Shown here: piece by piece, positions 1 to 7,890 of the stretch
Layout: the number at the start of each line of letters is the position of its first letter
Position numbering within the stretch: the stretch's first letter is position 1
From: JABDIY01 sp963751955
GTDB taxonomy: Bacteria; Actinomycetota; Acidimicrobiia; Acidimicrobiales; SZUA-35
DNA length: 64,000 nt
Direction: 5' to 3'
Assembly (NCBI GenBank): GCA_963751955.1
Contig: CAVVWM010000003.1
Span: 186,001 to 250,000 of the forward strand
The notes under the pieces: generated by a model
Told to the model about the DNA's origin: nothing
The model's database searches: none
What the model saw: only the letters and a program-made list of their open reading frames with translations
Program-made: the position numbers and the translations under genes

Positions 1-108
1 ATGATCGTGCAGTCCGGATGCACGAACGCATCACTCGAGATTGTGGGCTCATCAGAGCCGAGTGCGTAAATCGCCATCGACCAATGTTATGGACTCCTGA
101 TCGGAGAC

Positions 109-123
109 GCGCCCGGTGGGCGC
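109..123 (-). terminator. Possible hairpin terminator after the M50 protease gene
   Basis: A 6-bp GC stem (GCGCCC/GGGCGC) with a 3-nt loop lies just past the stop codon of the minus-strand M50 gene. No T-tract follows, so this is a weak terminator call. The remaining bases 1-108 show no convincing gene. Confidence 0.3.
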
Positions 124-127
124 TGGC

Positions 128-1060
128 CTATATGCCGATCCCGAACCGGATGTCGAGAACCAAGGCATTCACGCTCAGAAGAACGAGCGCGGCGAGAGTC
201 ACGTAGGCAAGTGGCTCCAGGCGGGCGACATTGACGGTCACAGACTCATCGCGCTGGACAAGCTGACGGGCTTTCTCGGCGATCGTCACGGCTGCGTGCG
301 AGCCGTCCAGGGGCGGAAGTGGCAACAGGTTCACAAACCCAACGGCGGCATTGAGAATCCCGAACCAGAGCAGCGAAACCACCAGTCCGGTGTCAACCGC
401 GTATTGGGTGATCTCTGCTTGGGCGAGCGGAGACACAAAGCGGTTGGGAACCGCAGCGCCGGACGCCTCCTGAGCGAACATGGCGCCAACATAGGTAGCT
501 GGATCACTTGCGAAGCCCCACAGAGCCTGCGATGTTCCAGCGACAACCTCCCACGTGTAGCTCAGGCCATCGGTCCACACAAGAACACCTGTCTCGATGT
601 ATCGAGCCACAGAGAAAACAACGACTGCGAGAGCGATGTTGGTGAATGGACCTGCCAGAATTGTGGCGAGTCGGCCCATGTGCGATGCAGAACGATACGT
701 CTCGCTCTCCTCAATGCCCTCGGGTAGATCCGAAGTGGGGGTCATGCCCCAGAGCTTCACGTAGCCGCCTAGGAACACCGCTTTCACCCCATACCGGCAG
801 CCGTTGAAATCAACGCCCAGGATCTCGGGCCCAAACCCCCAGAAGAACTCGGTCGGACGCATGCCCGCACGCCGCGCGAAGAACCAATGGCCTGCCTCGT
901 GCACGAGGATGATGACAGCCAGGAATCCAAGCAGGTAGAGGAACTCCTGGGCCCAGATGAACGACGCAACAAGGAGCGCGGCGGTGGCTAGAGCCCAGAA
1001 CGGACTGGCCCTGAAGTTCGTGAAACCCTTCACGGGGGTAGGAATAGCAGCGGGGGTCAT
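128..1060 (-). CDS. M50 family (site-2 protease-like) membrane metalloprotease
   Basis: Polytopic membrane zinc protease of about 310 residues. The zinc motif HEAGH is at residues 54-58 inside a hydrophobic segment. The second metal-ligand motif, in the form NLLPLPPLDGSH, lies in a later membrane segment. These two motifs define the site-2 protease family, which cuts substrates within the membrane. No PDZ domain is evident between the motifs, unlike RseP, so this is a short form. The ATG at 1060 is preferred over an upstream TTG. The substrate is unknown; anti-sigma factors or signal-peptide remnants are typical of the family. It is transcribed alone, with the flavin reductase gene 195 bp upstream on the same strand. 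Confidence 0.9.
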   Translation of the reverse strand: MTPAAIPTPVKGFTNFRASPFWALATAALLVASFIWAQEFLYLLGFLAVIILVHEAGHWFFARRAGMRPTEFFWGFGPEILGVDFNGCRYGVKAVFLGGYVKLWGMTPTSDLPEGIEESETYRSASHMGRLATILAGPFTNIALAVVVFSVARYIETGVLVWTDGLSYTWEVVAGTSQALWGFASDPATYVGAMFAQEASGAAVPNRFVSPLAQAEITQYAVDTGLVVSLLWFGILNAAVGFVNLLPLPPLDGSHAAVTIAEKARQLVQRDESVTVNVARLEPLAYVTLAALVLLSVNALVLDIRFGIGI

Positions 1061-1110
1061 CGAGATCACAACCAAACAAACAGACGAACAAACTCAGCGA
1101 CACAACAAAC

Positions 1111-1142
1111 AACACCGAACCAGAACAACACCGAACCAGAAC
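1111..1142. repeat. Two perfect 16-bp tandem repeats
   Basis: The unit AACACCGAACCAGAAC occurs twice head to tail in the 195-bp gap between the M50 protease and flavin reductase genes, in an unusually A/C-rich strand context. It may be a simple minisatellite or part of the promoter of the M50 gene. No protein motif is associated with it. Confidence 0.5.
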
Positions 1143-1254
1143 AACAGCGCCCGGAACACCATCTCACCAGCAAAAGCCGCCGCCCGACACATCGTCGGGA
1201 ACGTTCACCTACTCGCAAGATCGAAGCTGGGCGGGTCTTTTCTCGACGTCGGCA

Positions 1255-1755
1255 TCAGTCGATGATGCCAAAGGACCCGTATCGACCGGCATGAAAGACC
1301 ATCGGCTCGACGTCGGCGACTGTGTCGAGGGCAACCACGCGACCAACAAACAGGTCGTGGTCGCCTACGGGGATGATGTCCTCGATCGTGCAGTCTATGA
1401 ACGCCCTGATTCCAGGGAACATCGGTGAGCCGGTGACCGGCGACGGGCTGTAGTCCCACTTGTCGAACTTGTCTTCCGCTTTGGAAGCCATAGCGGCGCA
1501 TAGCTCAACTTGATCGTGGCACAAGACGTTGACACAGAATGATCCGGCCTCCCGTAGCCCATCATGGCTGCTGGCCTGGTTTCCCAGAAAGAACCCCACC
1601 AGCGGAGGCTCGAGCGAAATCGAGGCGAATGATCCGATGGCAACTCCCAGGGGTCCCGCAGGCCCGTGAGCTGTCACAGCGTTCACGCCGGTGGGCAAGT
1701 TGCCCAATACCCGTCGGAAATCCTGTGGGTCGATGGTGCCGTTGGTGTTAGTCAC
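1255..1755 (-). CDS. Flavin reductase family protein (FMN-binding split-barrel)
   Basis: 166 residues, the usual length for stand-alone flavin reductases of two-component monooxygenases. The N-terminal pattern FRRVLGNLPTGVNAVTA and the following SFASISLEPPLVGFFLG stretch, which bind flavin, are typical, as is the late H-GRYGSFG motif. Enzymes of this family use NAD(P)H to reduce FMN or FAD for a partner oxygenase. No oxygenase is adjacent, so the partner is unknown. The start is a GTG at 1755. The MBL gene 52 bp upstream is on the same strand and could be co-transcribed. Confidence 0.88.
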   Translation of the reverse strand: MTNTNGTIDPQDFRRVLGNLPTGVNAVTAHGPAGPLGVAIGSFASISLEPPLVGFFLGNQASSHDGLREAGSFCVNVLCHDQVELCAAMASKAEDKFDKWDYSPSPVTGSPMFPGIRAFIDCTIEDIIPVGDHDLFVGRVVALDTVADVEPMVFHAGRYGSFGIID

Positions 1756-1807
1756 ACCAGGCAGGTTAGTGGCGCCGCCCGCTCTTGTACCCGCTCGCCT
1801 TTCAGGC

Positions 1808-2656
1808 TCAGCCGGACCTCAATTGCAGACCTTCGTATGCGGCGATTACCTCTATTCCATCGGCCGCAGCCTGAGCCGCGATGTCCGCTTCGGTTTGGCG
1901 TACCCACTCATCGGAGTGTGACGGATCGTGATGAAACAGGACCAGTCGCTTTGCCCCCGAAACTCGAGCTACCTCGAGGGCGTACTCGGGTGTGCTGTGA
2001 CCCCAGTCGATCCGACCGGCGAATTCTTCGGCGCTGTACTGGGCATCATGAATTAGCACATCGACATCCCGACACAACTCCACCACCTCCTCGGCGACAG
2101 CGAAGGAACCATCCGGGGGCTGCTGATGGTCGCTGATGTAGGCCACCGAGCCGACCGCATTCTGGATGCGGTAGCCGTTCGTAGCTCCGCAGTGGGGCAC
2201 CGAGGCCGCAGTAATCGTGCAGCTGCCAGCTTCGATCGGCTGCGGTGTGTCGAACTCGACGAACTCGACAGATCCGGGCAGTACATCCAGGTGCACAGGG
2301 AAGAGGGGCGGTTTGACGAAACTTGCTACCTCGCCGGCGAGCGTGCTTCCAACCTGGGGCGGACCGATGAGACGGAGGTTGGACTCCGGGTGAAGAAGTG
2401 GTTTGAAGAACGGGATGCCCTGAACGTGATCCCAATGGAGGTGTGTGAGCAGAGCAGTCCCGACAAAAGCACTGACGCCCTGTGACTCGAGGTGCTCGCC
2501 GTAGTATCGCAGGCCGGTTCCAAGGTCCAGAACAATCGGCAGCTCGCCTTCGGGTTCGACTACAACACAAGCGGTGTTGCCGCCGATCTCACGGGTGGAT
2601 GAACATGAACAAGGCGTAGACCCTCGCACTCCGTAGAACGAAATGTTCAGCACCAC
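1808..2656 (-). CDS. MBL-fold metallo-hydrolase
   Basis: 282 residues with a metallo-beta-lactamase fold. The metal site THLHWDHVQGIP follows an N-terminal beta-sheet region containing GNTACVVVEPEG and DLGTG. Further ligands lie in PHCGATNGYR, in the SDHQ segment and in the C-terminal FHHDPSHSDEW. The layout resembles phosphodiesterase-type MBL proteins close to the phosphoribosyl cyclic phosphate hydrolases, but the substrate cannot be named from sequence alone. The gene is divergent from the thioredoxin/UGSC operon, and the 167-bp gap (2657-2823) presumably holds both promoters. Confidence 0.85.
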   Translation of the reverse strand: MVLNISFYGVRGSTPCSCSSTREIGGNTACVVVEPEGELPIVLDLGTGLRYYGEHLESQGVSAFVGTALLTHLHWDHVQGIPFFKPLLHPESNLRLIGPPQVGSTLAGEVASFVKPPLFPVHLDVLPGSVEFVEFDTPQPIEAGSCTITAASVPHCGATNGYRIQNAVGSVAYISDHQQPPDGSFAVAEEVVELCRDVDVLIHDAQYSAEEFAGRIDWGHSTPEYALEVARVSGAKRLVLFHHDPSHSDEWVRQTEADIAAQAAADGIEVIAAYEGLQLRSG

Positions 2657-2823
2657 ACAACCTTTCCGTCACCCGTGGGAAATCAGTTGACGAAATGAAC
2701 GTAGGCCGGTCACGGCCCGGAACGGTAGATCATGTGAAGAAGGTCTCACTCCTTGCAGTCATTCGTGGTCCGCGGTGTGACGTTCGTCTCGCTCGTCGCG
2801 TTCGGGCTCTGTAGTCTCACAGT

Positions 2824-4284
2824 GTGACCACCCGTCCATCTCTCCAATCCGGCCTCGTCGCCGTGGTGAAACGCGACTGCCCAACGTGCGAGCTCGTCGA
2901 ACCCGTGCTCCGATCGATCGCTGGATCGGGACCACCGTTGGAGGTGTTCGTACAAGACGATCCTTCGTTTCCCGATCTCGGTGGCTTGGCCCCGGTTGAC
3001 GATACCGATCTCGACTTTTCGTTTCACAACGACATCGAGACCGTTCCCACGTTGCTCGAAATCCGAGACGGCACCGAAGTGAGGCGGACGATCGGATGGT
3101 CACGCGCTGATTGGCAGGACTTCACCGGCAACAAAACTTTGGGGACTGGGCTACCCGAGAGCCGCCCGGGCTGCGGCTCACTTTCGGTTGATCCGCTTCG
3201 GGTCGACGAGCTGGAGACCCGATTCAACGGATCCATCATGACCAGTCGTCGAATCGAGTTCGCGGCCATGGAGGATGACTTCGAGGCAGCCTTCGATCGA
3301 GGCTGGACCGACGGTCTACCAATCGTGCCACCGACCGAGATCAGGGTCCTCAAGATGCTGGGTGGAACCGAGCGAGCACCATCGGAAATCGTCGCCACGG
3401 TGCCTCCGAACCTGGTCGAAGTAAACGTTGAACAAGTGGCGATCAATGCCGTTATGGCAGGGTGTAAACCCGAGTATCTGCCGGTCGTGCTGGCCGCGGT
3501 GGAAGCGGCATGCACGAGTGAGTTCAACATGCATGGCCTCGTCGCGACCACATACTTCGCCGGGCCGATCATCGTGGTAAACGGGCCGATCGCGAGGAAA
3601 ATCGGTATGAACGACGGCGGCAACGTGTTTGGTCAGGGAAATCGGGCCAATCTCACGATTGGCCGTGCGTTGCAGCTCGTGGTTCGCAACCTCGGGGGCG
3701 GCATCCCGGGCAAGGTCGACATGGCGATGCAGGGCTCACCCGGCAAACTCGGATTCTGCTTCGCCGAACGCGAACACGACTCACCGTTCAGTTCTCTTGC
3801 GGTCTCGAGGGGCCTTGCCCCCGAGGACAGTGCGGTCACGCTGTTTGCGGGCGAGGGACCGGCGCCGATCATGGACCAGATCTCACGTGATCCTGAATCC
3901 CTCAGCCGGTCATTCGCCATGGTGCTGCGCGCAACCCATCATCCCAAGCTGGTTGTCGGGCTCGACGCGATGTTGGTCATTGGGCCTGAACACGGTCGAG
4001 TCTTCAAGGACGCAGGTTGGGACCGTGACCGGCTCGAAACCGAGCTCAAAGAGCTGTTGCTCATTCCCGGAGAGGAGTTGATTCGGGGAGCGGCCTTCGT
4101 CGACGAGGGACTCCCCGCAGACGTCAAGGACACGCCACTGCCCAAATTCAGGGATGGAGGGTTACCAATCGTTCACGCCGGCGGAAATGCTGGCCTCTTC
4201 TCCAGCGTCCTGCCAGGATGGGTTGGTGGCGCCATGGGAAGTGAACTGGTGACGCTGAAGATCGAACAAGGAGCTACCACATGA
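2824..4284 (+). CDS. Thioredoxin-like protein encoded with the UGSC selenoprotein
   Basis: 486 residues with a GTG start at 2824. Residues 1-110 resemble a thioredoxin fold with a CPTC redox motif at residues 19-22 and a cis-Pro-type VPTLLE segment. A second cysteine motif, RPGCGS, follows. Residues 140-486 form a large conserved domain of unknown chemistry starting near FDRGWTDGLPIVPPTE, with GQGNRAN and FAGEGPAP segments. Its stop overlaps the ATG of the UGSC selenoprotein gene (ATGA at 4281-4284), so the two proteins are probably made together. A redox partnership between the CxxC protein and the Sec-containing protein is a reasonable inference. I do not know of an assigned reaction for the C-terminal domain. 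Confidence 0.8.
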   Translation: MTTRPSLQSGLVAVVKRDCPTCELVEPVLRSIAGSGPPLEVFVQDDPSFPDLGGLAPVDDTDLDFSFHNDIETVPTLLEIRDGTEVRRTIGWSRADWQDFTGNKTLGTGLPESRPGCGSLSVDPLRVDELETRFNGSIMTSRRIEFAAMEDDFEAAFDRGWTDGLPIVPPTEIRVLKMLGGTERAPSEIVATVPPNLVEVNVEQVAINAVMAGCKPEYLPVVLAAVEAACTSEFNMHGLVATTYFAGPIIVVNGPIARKIGMNDGGNVFGQGNRANLTIGRALQLVVRNLGGGIPGKVDMAMQGSPGKLGFCFAEREHDSPFSSLAVSRGLAPEDSAVTLFAGEGPAPIMDQISRDPESLSRSFAMVLRATHHPKLVVGLDAMLVIGPEHGRVFKDAGWDRDRLETELKELLLIPGEELIRGAAFVDEGLPADVKDTPLPKFRDGGLPIVHAGGNAGLFSSVLPGWVGGAMGSELVTLKIEQGATT

Positions 4285-4796
4285 CCATTGTCCTTGATCC
4301 AACCGCTGGCAGGGTTGCCGAAGGTCTCCAGCCAGCCAAACGAGCGTCGACGCTCGAGGGCAAGGTTGTCGCCTTGCTCGACATCAGCAAACCTCGCGGT
4401 GACGTCTTCTTGAATCAGCTTCAGACCGAGCTGGAGACCCGGGGGCTCGTGGTCAAACGGTACAAGAAACCAACGTTCGCCAAACCCGCCCCGGTTGATC
4501 TGCGCCACGAGATTGCCACCAACTGCGACGCTGTGATCGAGGCGCTTGCTGATTGAGGCAGCTGTACGTCGTGCAGTGTGCACGACAGCAGCGATTTCGA
4601 GCGTCGCGGAGTTCCCTCGGTGTTTGTTGCCTCGTCGGTCTTCGAGGACTCTGCCGATGTTCAGGGGGAGGCAATCGGATTCCACCCTGCCCGGGTCTTC
4701 GTGGAGCATCCCATCCAGGACAGGACCGATGACGAAATGCGGGTGATCGCAACCCAAGCTGTCGACGGGCTTATCGCTGGTCTCACGAAGGCCTGA
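4281..4796 (+). CDS. UGSC-motif selenoprotein (TGA at 4554-4556 read as selenocysteine)
   Basis: The frame opens at ATG 4281, meets TGA at codon 92 and continues in the same frame to TGA 4794-4796, giving 171 residues. The internal TGA is followed by GGC AGC TGT, so the product carries U-G-S-C, the signature of a selenoprotein family recognised in marine metagenome surveys; Cys-containing homologues also exist. Sequence after the TGA is protein-like (SVFVASSVFED, then GEAIGFHPARVFVEHPIQ), with no indel needed. A stem-loop with SECIS geometry lies directly downstream. The U-x-x-C arrangement suggests a thiol/selenol redox centre; the substrate is unknown. It overlaps the upstream thioredoxin-like gene by 4 nt. 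SelA, SelB, SelD and tRNA-Sec are not in this window. Confidence 0.85.
4561..4592 (+). promoter_or_regulatory. Bacterial SECIS-like element
   Basis: Starting 5 nt after the in-frame TGA there is a 4-bp outer stem (GCTG 4561-4564 with CAGC 4589-4592), a small internal loop, a perfect 7-bp inner stem (GTCGTGC 4568-4574 with GCACGAC 4580-4586) and a 5-nt loop AGTGT (4575-4579). The loop begins 18 nt after the TGA and has a G in its first two positions. Both match the general bacterial SECIS model of a hairpin in the coding region with an apical G recognised by SelB. Confidence 0.75.
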
Positions 4797-4800
4797 ATGG

Positions 4801-5505
4801 CTAGTAGATATCGATCAGAGCCGGAAGGTCTGCACTTGTGAGAATGCCGATCGGTTTCTGACCAGGTTTGCCGTCGTGGGTGATCACGATGGCAACGAGC
4901 CGCACGCCGGTGTCGTGAGCCTGGTCGAACAAGCTGAGCGCGTCTGTGAAAGTGGCATCGCGATCCAGGAGCCGCCATGCCGAGTGGTCATCGGCCACAG
5001 CCAGTACCTCGGCGACCGCAGTGTCTTCGAAGACACCTGGTTCCCATGCCGAGGCAAGCCATCGAGATATCGCTGTCGCAGTCAGCAACCCGTGAAGACC
5101 GTTGTCGTCGTAGACGGGCAGTTGGGCGAATCCTTTGTCTCGCATCGTCTCGGTTGCGTGTCGCACCGAGTCCGATGGGGCAACTCGAGCTACCTCGCGT
5201 TGGAAGCGACCCAAGATCTTCGGTGGGGACGAAATCAACCGTGCCAACCGCTGGAATTCCTCGAGGGCCTCGGGCACCGGTTCTGCGATGACCTGACCCC
5301 CACCACGGCGCTCGTGGACGATTGCGTTGCGCAGGTCATGCCATTGAAGCAGTTCATCCCGAAATCGGCTGATGAGCCGATCGCGTTTGCTGAGCTCTTT
5401 CACCATCACCGAGAACGACTTGATGTTCTCGGCTCCAAGAGACTTGCGGAAGTGTTTCTCCAGGTCGGCGTAGACATCCAAGAACTCGACGGCGCGTTGG
5501 CTCAC
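4801..5505 (-). CDS. CBS-pair protein with N-terminal helical domain
   Basis: 234 residues. The N-terminal 95 residues are mostly helical (KSLGAENIKSFSVMVKELSK, then LRNAIVHER). The latter resembles the RN-x-IVH pattern of HEPN-like or DUF4145-like domains, which is a weak similarity. A CBS pair follows: residues 105-165 (VARVAPSDSVRHATETM, QLPVYDDNGLHGLLT) and 180-234 (IGILTSADLPALIDIY). CBS pairs usually sense adenine nucleotides. The start is a GTG at 5505. The gene converges on the UGSC gene with only 4 bp between the stops. Confidence 0.75.
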   Translation of the reverse strand: MSQRAVEFLDVYADLEKHFRKSLGAENIKSFSVMVKELSKRDRLISRFRDELLQWHDLRNAIVHERRGGGQVIAEPVPEALEEFQRLARLISSPPKILGRFQREVARVAPSDSVRHATETMRDKGFAQLPVYDDNGLHGLLTATAISRWLASAWEPGVFEDTAVAEVLAVADDHSAWRLLDRDATFTDALSLFDQAHDTGVRLVAIVITHDGKPGQKPIGILTSADLPALIDIY

Positions 5506-5545
5506 GCGGAGATTCTACGACGAAGTCAAACCACACAAGGAAAGG

Positions 5546-7117
5546 TCATCCAGCAGTTCCAGGATCGTTCGGAGAGGCTCCAAACATCAACCGTTCCGAT
5601 GGTTGAGGCATGCTGGGATCTCCTTTTCGGGACTGGTCGGTAGATCCCATGACGAGTGCAGCGATCAGGCCCAGGGTTGTGAAGCCGGCGGCAGCTAGAA
5701 ACGTCTCAGAGATCGCATCGGCGGTGAGACGGCCCGTAGCGTCGAAGATCGCCTCCTTGAAACTCGGGTCATTGAGGGGTGGGAGGTCGAGGTCACCCCG
5801 CTGGGCATTGAAGCGGGCGAGCCCCCAGGCCGTTAGCCCCGCCAGCCCAACGCTGAGACCAACGAGTCGGACGACCATCACAAGTGCCGCCGCTGAACCC
5901 CGCTGGTCCGGGGGGGCTGCGTCAACGACTGCGGCAGTGGTTGGAGCAAACACCAAACCGAGGCCAGTCCCGAGAACTGCAAGCTGGACAGCGGCAGACC
6001 ATGAAGCAATCTCGGGATTCCAGGTAAGACCCATCGCCGTCAGCGAGCCAATGGAAAGCGACAGCCCTACCAGAATTGGCCGCTGGTACTGGTACTTCGC
6101 GGTCATCCGCCCGCCTACAAAAGAGCTGATCGCCATGGCCATCGTCAGGGTTGCGAGAAGCCAACCTGACCGAACTGCAGCCTTTTCAAGATCAACCTCG
6201 AGTGAGTTCACGAACAACGGCACATCGACCATTGCGATCACGAGCGCCCCTCCGACGATGAAGTTCACCACCAACGCCGCTTGCAGCGAACCCACGGCGT
6301 AGAACGCGCGCTCGATCACCGGATGAAGACTCCGCCTCTGGTGTATGACAAATCCGATGCCCAGAGCAGCCGCGACGGGGAACAGCCACGCAAAGGCCAA
6401 ACCGTCTTGGCCTTGAAGTTCATCGAGCCCGGACACACTCTGCACCTCTGCATCGCCCAGCAAGGCCAGATTGAGCGTGACCAGTGTCAGCGCCATCAGC
6501 CCTGCGCCGACCCAGTCGAATCGCTCTCGGGCGTCATCGGTTTCAGATGCGGGCAGTGCCCGCCACACCAGGAACATGCCTAGGAATGCAAGCGGAATAT
6601 TGAGCCAGAACTGCCATCGCCAGTCCAGGAACCTGACCAGCATCGCGCCGTAGAGCGGGCCCCACACCCAGCCCAGGGTTTCGATCGCCCCCAAGGTTCC
6701 AAGTGCCTTTGCTCGCTCTTGGTCGCTGAAGACGTCGCCGACCACAGCCAGTGCAACCGGCACCATGGCACCGCCGCCGACTGCGGTGAGTACGCGGCCC
6801 ACGAGCAGTGAGGACAATGAGGATGAGAGTGGAATCACAACGGTTCCCGCAAGGAAAACTACGTAGGAGCCCATGAACAATCGTCGACGCCCGATGACAT
6901 CGCTCAGCTTGCCGGCCAGGGGCATGACTGCCACGAAGGCGATCAGGTAGACGTTCACGATCCAGGCTGCGTCGTCCAATCCATCCGGGAGAGTGAGCCC
7001 GACGTCGTTGATCATCGGGCGGAGCATCGTGGTGACCACCGTGAGATCGTCGGCCGCTACGAACATGGCGAACCCGACGGCGCCAAGAATTGCAGACGGC
7101 GAGGACCTCTCCGACAT
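5546..7117 (-). CDS. MFS transporter, DHA2-like, P55 (Rv1410c)-type
   Basis: 523 residues with about 14 hydrophobic segments, the size of DHA2-family drug:H+ antiporters and of mycobacterial P55. The family motif GKLSDVIGRRRLFMGSY is in the loop after the second segment, and motif C-like glycine-rich stretches follow. The gene starts 2 bp after the stop of an LprG-like lipoprotein gene, the same pairing as lprG-Rv1410c in mycobacteria, where lipoprotein and transporter work together in moving triacylglycerides and related lipids to the cell surface. The same role here is inferred from synteny and family. Confidence 0.85.
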   Translation of the reverse strand: MSERSSPSAILGAVGFAMFVAADDLTVVTTMLRPMINDVGLTLPDGLDDAAWIVNVYLIAFVAVMPLAGKLSDVIGRRRLFMGSYVVFLAGTVVIPLSSSLSSLLVGRVLTAVGGGAMVPVALAVVGDVFSDQERAKALGTLGAIETLGWVWGPLYGAMLVRFLDWRWQFWLNIPLAFLGMFLVWRALPASETDDARERFDWVGAGLMALTLVTLNLALLGDAEVQSVSGLDELQGQDGLAFAWLFPVAAALGIGFVIHQRRSLHPVIERAFYAVGSLQAALVVNFIVGGALVIAMVDVPLFVNSLEVDLEKAAVRSGWLLATLTMAMAISSFVGGRMTAKYQYQRPILVGLSLSIGSLTAMGLTWNPEIASWSAAVQLAVLGTGLGLVFAPTTAAVVDAAPPDQRGSAAALVMVVRLVGLSVGLAGLTAWGLARFNAQRGDLDLPPLNDPSFKEAIFDATGRLTADAISETFLAAAGFTTLGLIAALVMGSTDQSRKGDPSMPQPSERLMFGASPNDPGTAG

Positions 7118-7119
7118 CG

Positions 7120-7860
7120 CTACTTCTCGATCGTTGGGTCAACGATCGAAAAGTTGCCCCCGTACTCGGTGAAACCAAGCACCCAGCTGCTGCGTCCTTC
7201 GCCCAACTCGGCCACGAACTCGAGACCCGAAACCAAAGCTGTGTCCGGGTCGACCCAGAGATCGATCTGCACGTCGCTTCCGCGCACGAGGCCAGCGGTC
7301 ACCGCTTGCATCCGTGCAGCCGGTGCAAGCCCTGTCACATGGTAGGTGGCGTCGCCGTTCCGCTCTTCCTCTCCCACGAATCCCACGTCGGTCAGATCCA
7401 GAAGGAGGGGCTCCCACGCACCCTTGGGATCGAAGAAGCTGCTCGGGTCGATGTCGAACCCAGGAGGAAGTGTCTCGAACTCGCCGGTCACGGGATTCGA
7501 CAGCCATATCTCTTCATCGATGGCAACCGCTCCGATCTGGGTGTTGAGGATCCCGCTCACCTCGACTTTGAGAACTGCATCAGCGGACGCCGGCGCAGCG
7601 AATCGTCCTTCGAGGCTCTTGAGAGCTATTGCCTTCGCTTCATCAATGAACACCGCATCCCCGCTGCGAGCCAAAGAGAACCGCACGCTGGTCACCGCAC
7701 CCATGGCTTGGGCTGCTTCGGCCTGTATCACCAGAGGATCCGTGCTCAGCTCCTGTGAGGGTTCGTCCCTAGAAGCCGTCGTGCACCCACCCAGTACCAA
7801 CATCAGCACCACGAGCGCTGCGGGAAGATGGTGTCGGTTGGCTGTTCTGGTTGCGGCCAC
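7120..7860 (-). CDS. LppX/LprAFG-type lipoprotein (LprG-like)
   Basis: 246 residues. It has a signal peptide with a lipobox (LVLGGC, Cys near residue 25), so it should be lipid-anchored outside the membrane. The body matches the LppX_LprAFG fold: TSVRFSLARSG, an IDEEIWLSNPVTGEFETLPP segment and a C-terminal LVSGLEFVAELGEG strand region. Proteins of this fold hold acyl chains in a hydrophobic pocket. The GTG start is at 7860. It precedes the P55-like MFS gene with a 2-bp gap and is very probably co-transcribed and translationally coupled. It likely extracts a lipid from the transporter or membrane. Confidence 0.85.
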   Translation of the reverse strand: MAATRTANRHHLPAALVVLMLVLGGCTTASRDEPSQELSTDPLVIQAEAAQAMGAVTSVRFSLARSGDAVFIDEAKAIALKSLEGRFAAPASADAVLKVEVSGILNTQIGAVAIDEEIWLSNPVTGEFETLPPGFDIDPSSFFDPKGAWEPLLLDLTDVGFVGEEERNGDATYHVTGLAPAARMQAVTAGLVRGSDVQIDLWVDPDTALVSGLEFVAELGEGRSSWVLGFTEYGGNFSIVDPTIEK

Positions 7861-7890
7861 AGCCCAATTCTGGCACCGAAGTTCTCCTGA

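Noticed and set aside
116..727. Plus-strand frame of 203 residues opposite the M50 gene
   Set aside because: The minus strand carries the zinc protease motifs and membrane helices; the plus frame is a shadow.
4554..4556. TGA as the true end of a 91-residue protein or as a nonsense mutation
   Set aside because: The following codons spell GSC and keep protein-like sequence in the same frame for 79 codons, and a SECIS-like hairpin is in place.
4173..4757. Long minus-strand frame across the UGSC gene
   Set aside because: It is antisense to two well-supported genes and matches no family pattern.
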